DNA of 7,837 bases from Hyphomicrobiaceae bacterium (lineage in GTDB: Bacteria; Pseudomonadota; Alphaproteobacteria; Rhizobiales; Hyphomicrobiaceae): the NCBI GenBank assembly GCA_013214245.1, contig JABSQE010000122.1, forward strand, positions 1-7,837, in the 5' to 3' direction. Shown here one piece after another: positions 5,443-7,837 of this stretch (its first letter is position 1; every line of letters begins with the position of its first letter). The notes beneath the pieces were generated by a model, which had not been told where the DNA came from, did not search any database, and saw only the letters and a program-made list of their open reading frames with translations. Position numbers and translations under genes: made by a program.

Positions 5443-5973
5443 CTAGCAGGTTTTATTTTTGTTTAGTGCTTTATTAATTTTTTCTCTTGCCGTGTCTACA
5501 TCACCCCAACCCCTAATTCTTACCCACTTATTAGGTTCAAGATCTTTGTAATGTTGAAAAAAATGTTCAATTTGTTGAGTTGTTATCTCAGGCAGATCAG
5601 TATAATTTTGAATGGTATTGTAACGGCTAGTTATACGACTTGTTGGAACAGCAATAATCTTCTCATCTTCACCTCCGTCATCTTCCATAAGCAAAACACC
5701 AACTGGTCTACTCGACATAACCGCTCCTGGTAAAATGGCTCGCACATTGCAAACTAACACATCTATGGGATCACCATCGTCAGATAATGTATGAGGGACA
5801 AAGCCATAATTCCCCGGATATCTCATTGGTGTGTAAATAAATCGGTCCACAAATAGAGTCTCAGAGGATTTATCAAGCTCATACTTTATTGGGTCACCCC
5901 CGACTGGAACCTCAACAATGACATTTATGTCATCCGGTGGATTTTCTCCTGGGCTAATTTTGTTAATACGCAT
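5443..5973 (-). CDS. ppa: Inorganic pyrophosphatase (family I)
   Basis: Hydrolyses pyrophosphate to two phosphates in the cytosol, pulling biosynthetic reactions such as nucleotide and aminoacyl-tRNA formation forward; Mg-dependent, usually hexameric. It is 176 residues from ATG 5973. That start is preferred over the upstream ATG at 5997 because GGAG lies 7 nt before it and homologues begin MRI-x-x-I-x-x-G. All active-site positions known from the E. coli enzyme are present, shifted by one: E21, K30, E32, R44, Y52, Y56, the signature DGDPIDVLV (66-74) with D66, D68 and D71, then D98, D103, K105, Y142 and K143. Upstream is a 716-bp gap; downstream is dapB on the same strand. The C-terminus KALNKNKTC is slightly divergent, as is common. 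Identification is firm. Confidence 0.97.
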   Translation of the reverse strand: MRINKISPGENPPDDINVIVEVPVGGDPIKYELDKSSETLFVDRFIYTPMRYPGNYGFVPHTLSDDGDPIDVLVCNVRAILPGAVMSSRPVGVLLMEDDGGEDEKIIAVPTSRITSRYNTIQNYTDLPEITTQQIEHFFQHYKDLEPNKWVRIRGWGDVDTAREKINKALNKNKTC

Positions 5974-5980
5974 AATTTTA

Positions 5981-5984
5981 CTCC
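5981..5984 (-). promoter_or_regulatory. Ribosome binding site of ppa
   Basis: CTCC on the + strand (GGAG on the minus strand) lies 7 nt before ATG 5973 and decides the start. The in-frame ATG 5997 would place this motif inside the coding sequence. Confidence 0.75.
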
Positions 5985-6353
5985 ATATTTTTATCAATAT
6001 ATCTACTCAGCTATAGTAATTAAATTTAAAATTTTTACTGAAAATTCTGATATAAATCTAGATTTACGTAATTCTAATCACCAATGCCCGTAAAATATTT
6101 CAAAATAGTCTAGTCACTCGCATCAAAGTGTATAAACATTTGCATACTTAAATAAGTAGAAACATAGACTAAAACGTTATATCAGCAATTTTATATTCAA
6201 AATTGAATCTTATTTAAAAGAATTAAAAGCAAAATTTGTGCTGGCTGTTTCGTACACCATGTTAACTAATAAGTCGATCTGAAGTTATGAATGAATTTAT
6301 CGATCTCACAACCTTAATTCTAATAAATATTCAATATTAGACCATTGAAATAA

Positions 6354-6683
6354 CAAAAACTCATTCATAAAAACATAGCCCTAATAAGATTTTTTATAAA
6401 AACTTGCAACTTCCAGCTAAACTCTAATGCGCTACTTCATTTTTTAATAAATACAATATGTCAAACTGTAACAAACTCAGCGAGCTAGTTTCATTTAAAC
6501 GTAGTTACTGCAACCGATAGCTTAAGTGCAGAATCAATAAAACAAATTTTAGGTCAATCAATAAGCTTAGAGAAATTTGTTACTAAATGCTTTAATACGT
6601 AGGGTGAGTATAAATGTAATTTTAGATTTCATGAAAACTTTAACCACTTCTATAAGGATAAATACACCTTTTACACTGCTTAA
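6354..6683 (+). pseudogene. Sparsely interrupted open frame, possible gene remnant
   Basis: One + frame runs 330 nt with only two internal stops, TAG at 6486-6488 and TAG at 6600-6602, before TAA at 6681-6683. Around it, stops occur about every 10-15 codons. The middle section reads VVTATDSLSAESIKQILG then QSISLEKFVTKCFNT, which is protein-like. No clear start, ribosome binding site or family is visible. It could be a degraded gene or a statistical accident in AT-rich DNA. Confidence 0.18.
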
Positions 6684-6689
6684 CAAATT

Positions 6690-7837
6690 CTAATTATGCA
6701 ATGATGGAAAAAGGTTAGTGTAAGCAGAGGCGCGAGGATCAAATAAAATGTCTTTTAATTGTAGAGGTCGAGCAAGAACTATGCTAGTTAAGGATCGGCA
6801 TCTTGATAATGCAACGTAAGCCTGGCCATGGGCAAATGTCTTAATGCCAAAATCTATATATGCCTGATCTAGAGTTAAACCTTGACTTTTGTGAATAGTT
6901 AATGCCCACGCTAAACGAATAGGAAACTGCTTGAATGTGCCAGCAATAGTTTCAACCACTTTCCCTTTATTCTCATCAATCACATAACGACGGTTCTCCC
7001 ACAATACGGGATCAATCTCATAGTTATTGCCTTCTATTCGGACCAAAATTCGGTCAGTCTCCAACTGCACTATTTCAGCAATGGTACCATTTACCCAACG
7101 TTGATCTGGATCATTTCTTAATAGCATGACCTTTGCTCCGACTTTAAGTAATAACTCAGCCTCTGTGGGAAAAGTTCTGACATTGAAATCGCCAAATATG
7201 CAAGCATTAAATGCTTTAGTTTCACCGGGCAATGCATTAAGGTAAGCAAGGTTAATACGATTTGCAGTAGAATTGGTTGTTGTTAGAATTACATAGGATT
7301 GACCTCGAGATAAATTCCGAATGGGGAACACACGATCATTTAGAACATCTAAATACTTACTGGTTAAAGAACCAGATCGTATTGAGTCGAGTATGTCCTT
7401 GAGTAATTCGTCCGTTTGGCGAAACACTTGAGAAAGCTCTAAATACTTGATCCCTATACCTTCTCTCAGACTTGGAATGCAAAAAAAATATGGACCCCCG
7501 AACTTTTTCTCTATCAACTGTGCTTCTTCGCCTCGAACAACAGGTGAGAGTTGGTGAAGATCTCCAAATAAAACAAGACGGATACCTCCAAAACTCTCTT
7601 CAAGGCACTCGCGATTAATTCTGAGACATTGATCTATTCCCCACATCATGTCAGAACGTACCATAGAGATTTCATCAATAATTAGGTAATCTATTTCTCT
7701 CATTATACGTCCATTTCGACCGCGCCTAATGTCATTTGAATCAATAATTTTGGGGGGAAGGTTGAAAAATGAATGTATCGTTTGACCGCCAGCGTTAACT
7801 GCAGAAAGGCCTGTAGGTGCTACCACGACAGCACTAT
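6690..7837 (-). CDS. PIF1/RecD-like superfamily 1 DNA helicase, 5'-truncated by the window edge
   Basis: ATP-dependent DNA helicase of the PIF1-like group of SF1B enzymes (5'-3' unwinding), probably acting in DNA repair or replication-fork maintenance. The frame is open to the window edge, so the GTG at 7826 is an internal codon. 381 residues are visible, and the N-terminal part with the Walker A P-loop lies outside. Motifs in order: APTGLSAVNAGGQTIHSFF (motif Ia region, residues 6-24); Walker B LIIDEISM (51-58); GDLHQLSPV (motif III, about 91-99); LSQVFRQ (motif IV, about 134-140); GAKVMLLRNDPDQRWVNGT (about 233-251); WALTIHKSQGLTLD (motif V, about 310-323); and GQAYVALSRCRS (motif VI, about 337-348). 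It ends soon after motif VI, so no extra C-terminal domain is present. All visible catalytic motifs are intact. Such proteins are patchily distributed in bacteria, so horizontal acquisition is possible but not shown here. Confidence 0.9.
   Translation of the reverse strand, partial: SAVVVAPTGLSAVNAGGQTIHSFFNLPPKIIDSNDIRRGRNGRIMREIDYLIIDEISMVRSDMMWGIDQCLRINRECLEESFGGIRLVLFGDLHQLSPVVRGEEAQLIEKKFGGPYFFCIPSLREGIGIKYLELSQVFRQTDELLKDILDSIRSGSLTSKYLDVLNDRVFPIRNLSRGQSYVILTTTNSTANRINLAYLNALPGETKAFNACIFGDFNVRTFPTEAELLLKVGAKVMLLRNDPDQRWVNGTIAEIVQLETDRILVRIEGNNYEIDPVLWENRRYVIDENKGKVVETIAGTFKQFPIRLAWALTIHKSQGLTLDQAYIDFGIKTFAHGQAYVALSRCRSLTSIVLARPLQLKDILFDPRASAYTNLFPSLHN

Larger units (their letters stand above)
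5974..6689. other. Long AT-rich gap between ppa and the helicase gene
   Basis: No intact gene, tRNA or clear RNA element is visible in 716 bp. The part next to ppa should contain its promoter; TATATT with a poor -35 (TTTAAT, 17-bp spacer) is present on the minus strand near 5997-6025 but is weak. Small palindromes occur: ATTCAA-AA-TTGAAT (6195-6208) and CTAATA-AATATTCAA-TATTAG (6320-6340). The right half contains a sparsely interrupted + frame (6354-6683), listed separately. Confidence 0.6.

Noticed and set aside
5551..5733. + strand open frame inside ppa
   Set aside because: Antisense shadow of ppa.
5974..6689. tRNA, rRNA or CRISPR array in the long gap
   Set aside because: No cloverleaf with a TTC loop, no rRNA-like segment and no regularly spaced repeat was found by eye.

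Overview
The window looks like part of an AT-rich, reduced or reducing genome from the Alphaproteobacteria, most likely Rhizobiales (Hyphomicrobiales), comparable in style to Bartonella or Liberibacter. This is inferred from protein style: the Rhizobiales-like C-terminus of phosphoglycerate kinase, the alphaproteobacterial form of Apt, a YbjN-domain protein directly upstream of proC, and an alphaproteobacterial-type inorganic pyrophosphatase. A genus cannot be fixed without a database search. By my count about 2.4 kb of the 7.8 kb (roughly 31%) has no intact gene, which is high for a bacterium and suggests gene decay.

Layout. The left edge holds the 3' part of pgk (+). A gap of about 640 bp follows, with hairpins and what reads as a broken minus-strand fragment resembling the N-terminus of MucR/Ros-type regulators. 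Next are apt (+), a 480-bp gap with another protein-like minus-strand remnant, an inverted repeat and a less AT-rich structured leader, and then the likely two-gene unit ybjN-like gene and proC (+). proC converges on dapB (-) across a 357-bp AT-rich gap with overlapping hairpins. ppa (-) lies upstream of dapB. After a 716-bp gap, the right edge holds the 3' part of a PIF1/RecD-like helicase gene (-) that runs off the window.

Function. The intact genes are housekeeping: glycolysis (pgk), purine salvage (apt), proline synthesis (proC), lysine/diaminopimelate synthesis (dapB) and removal of pyrophosphate (ppa), which helps drive reactions such as the one catalysed by Apt. Active-site motifs are preserved in all of them, so they look functional. 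The helicase fragment also keeps its visible motifs. I see no tRNA, rRNA, CRISPR array, insertion sequence or prophage, and no obvious new multi-gene system. The items most worth checking are the broken gene remnants in the gaps, the structured leader before the ybjN-like gene, and the origin of the PIF1-like helicase.
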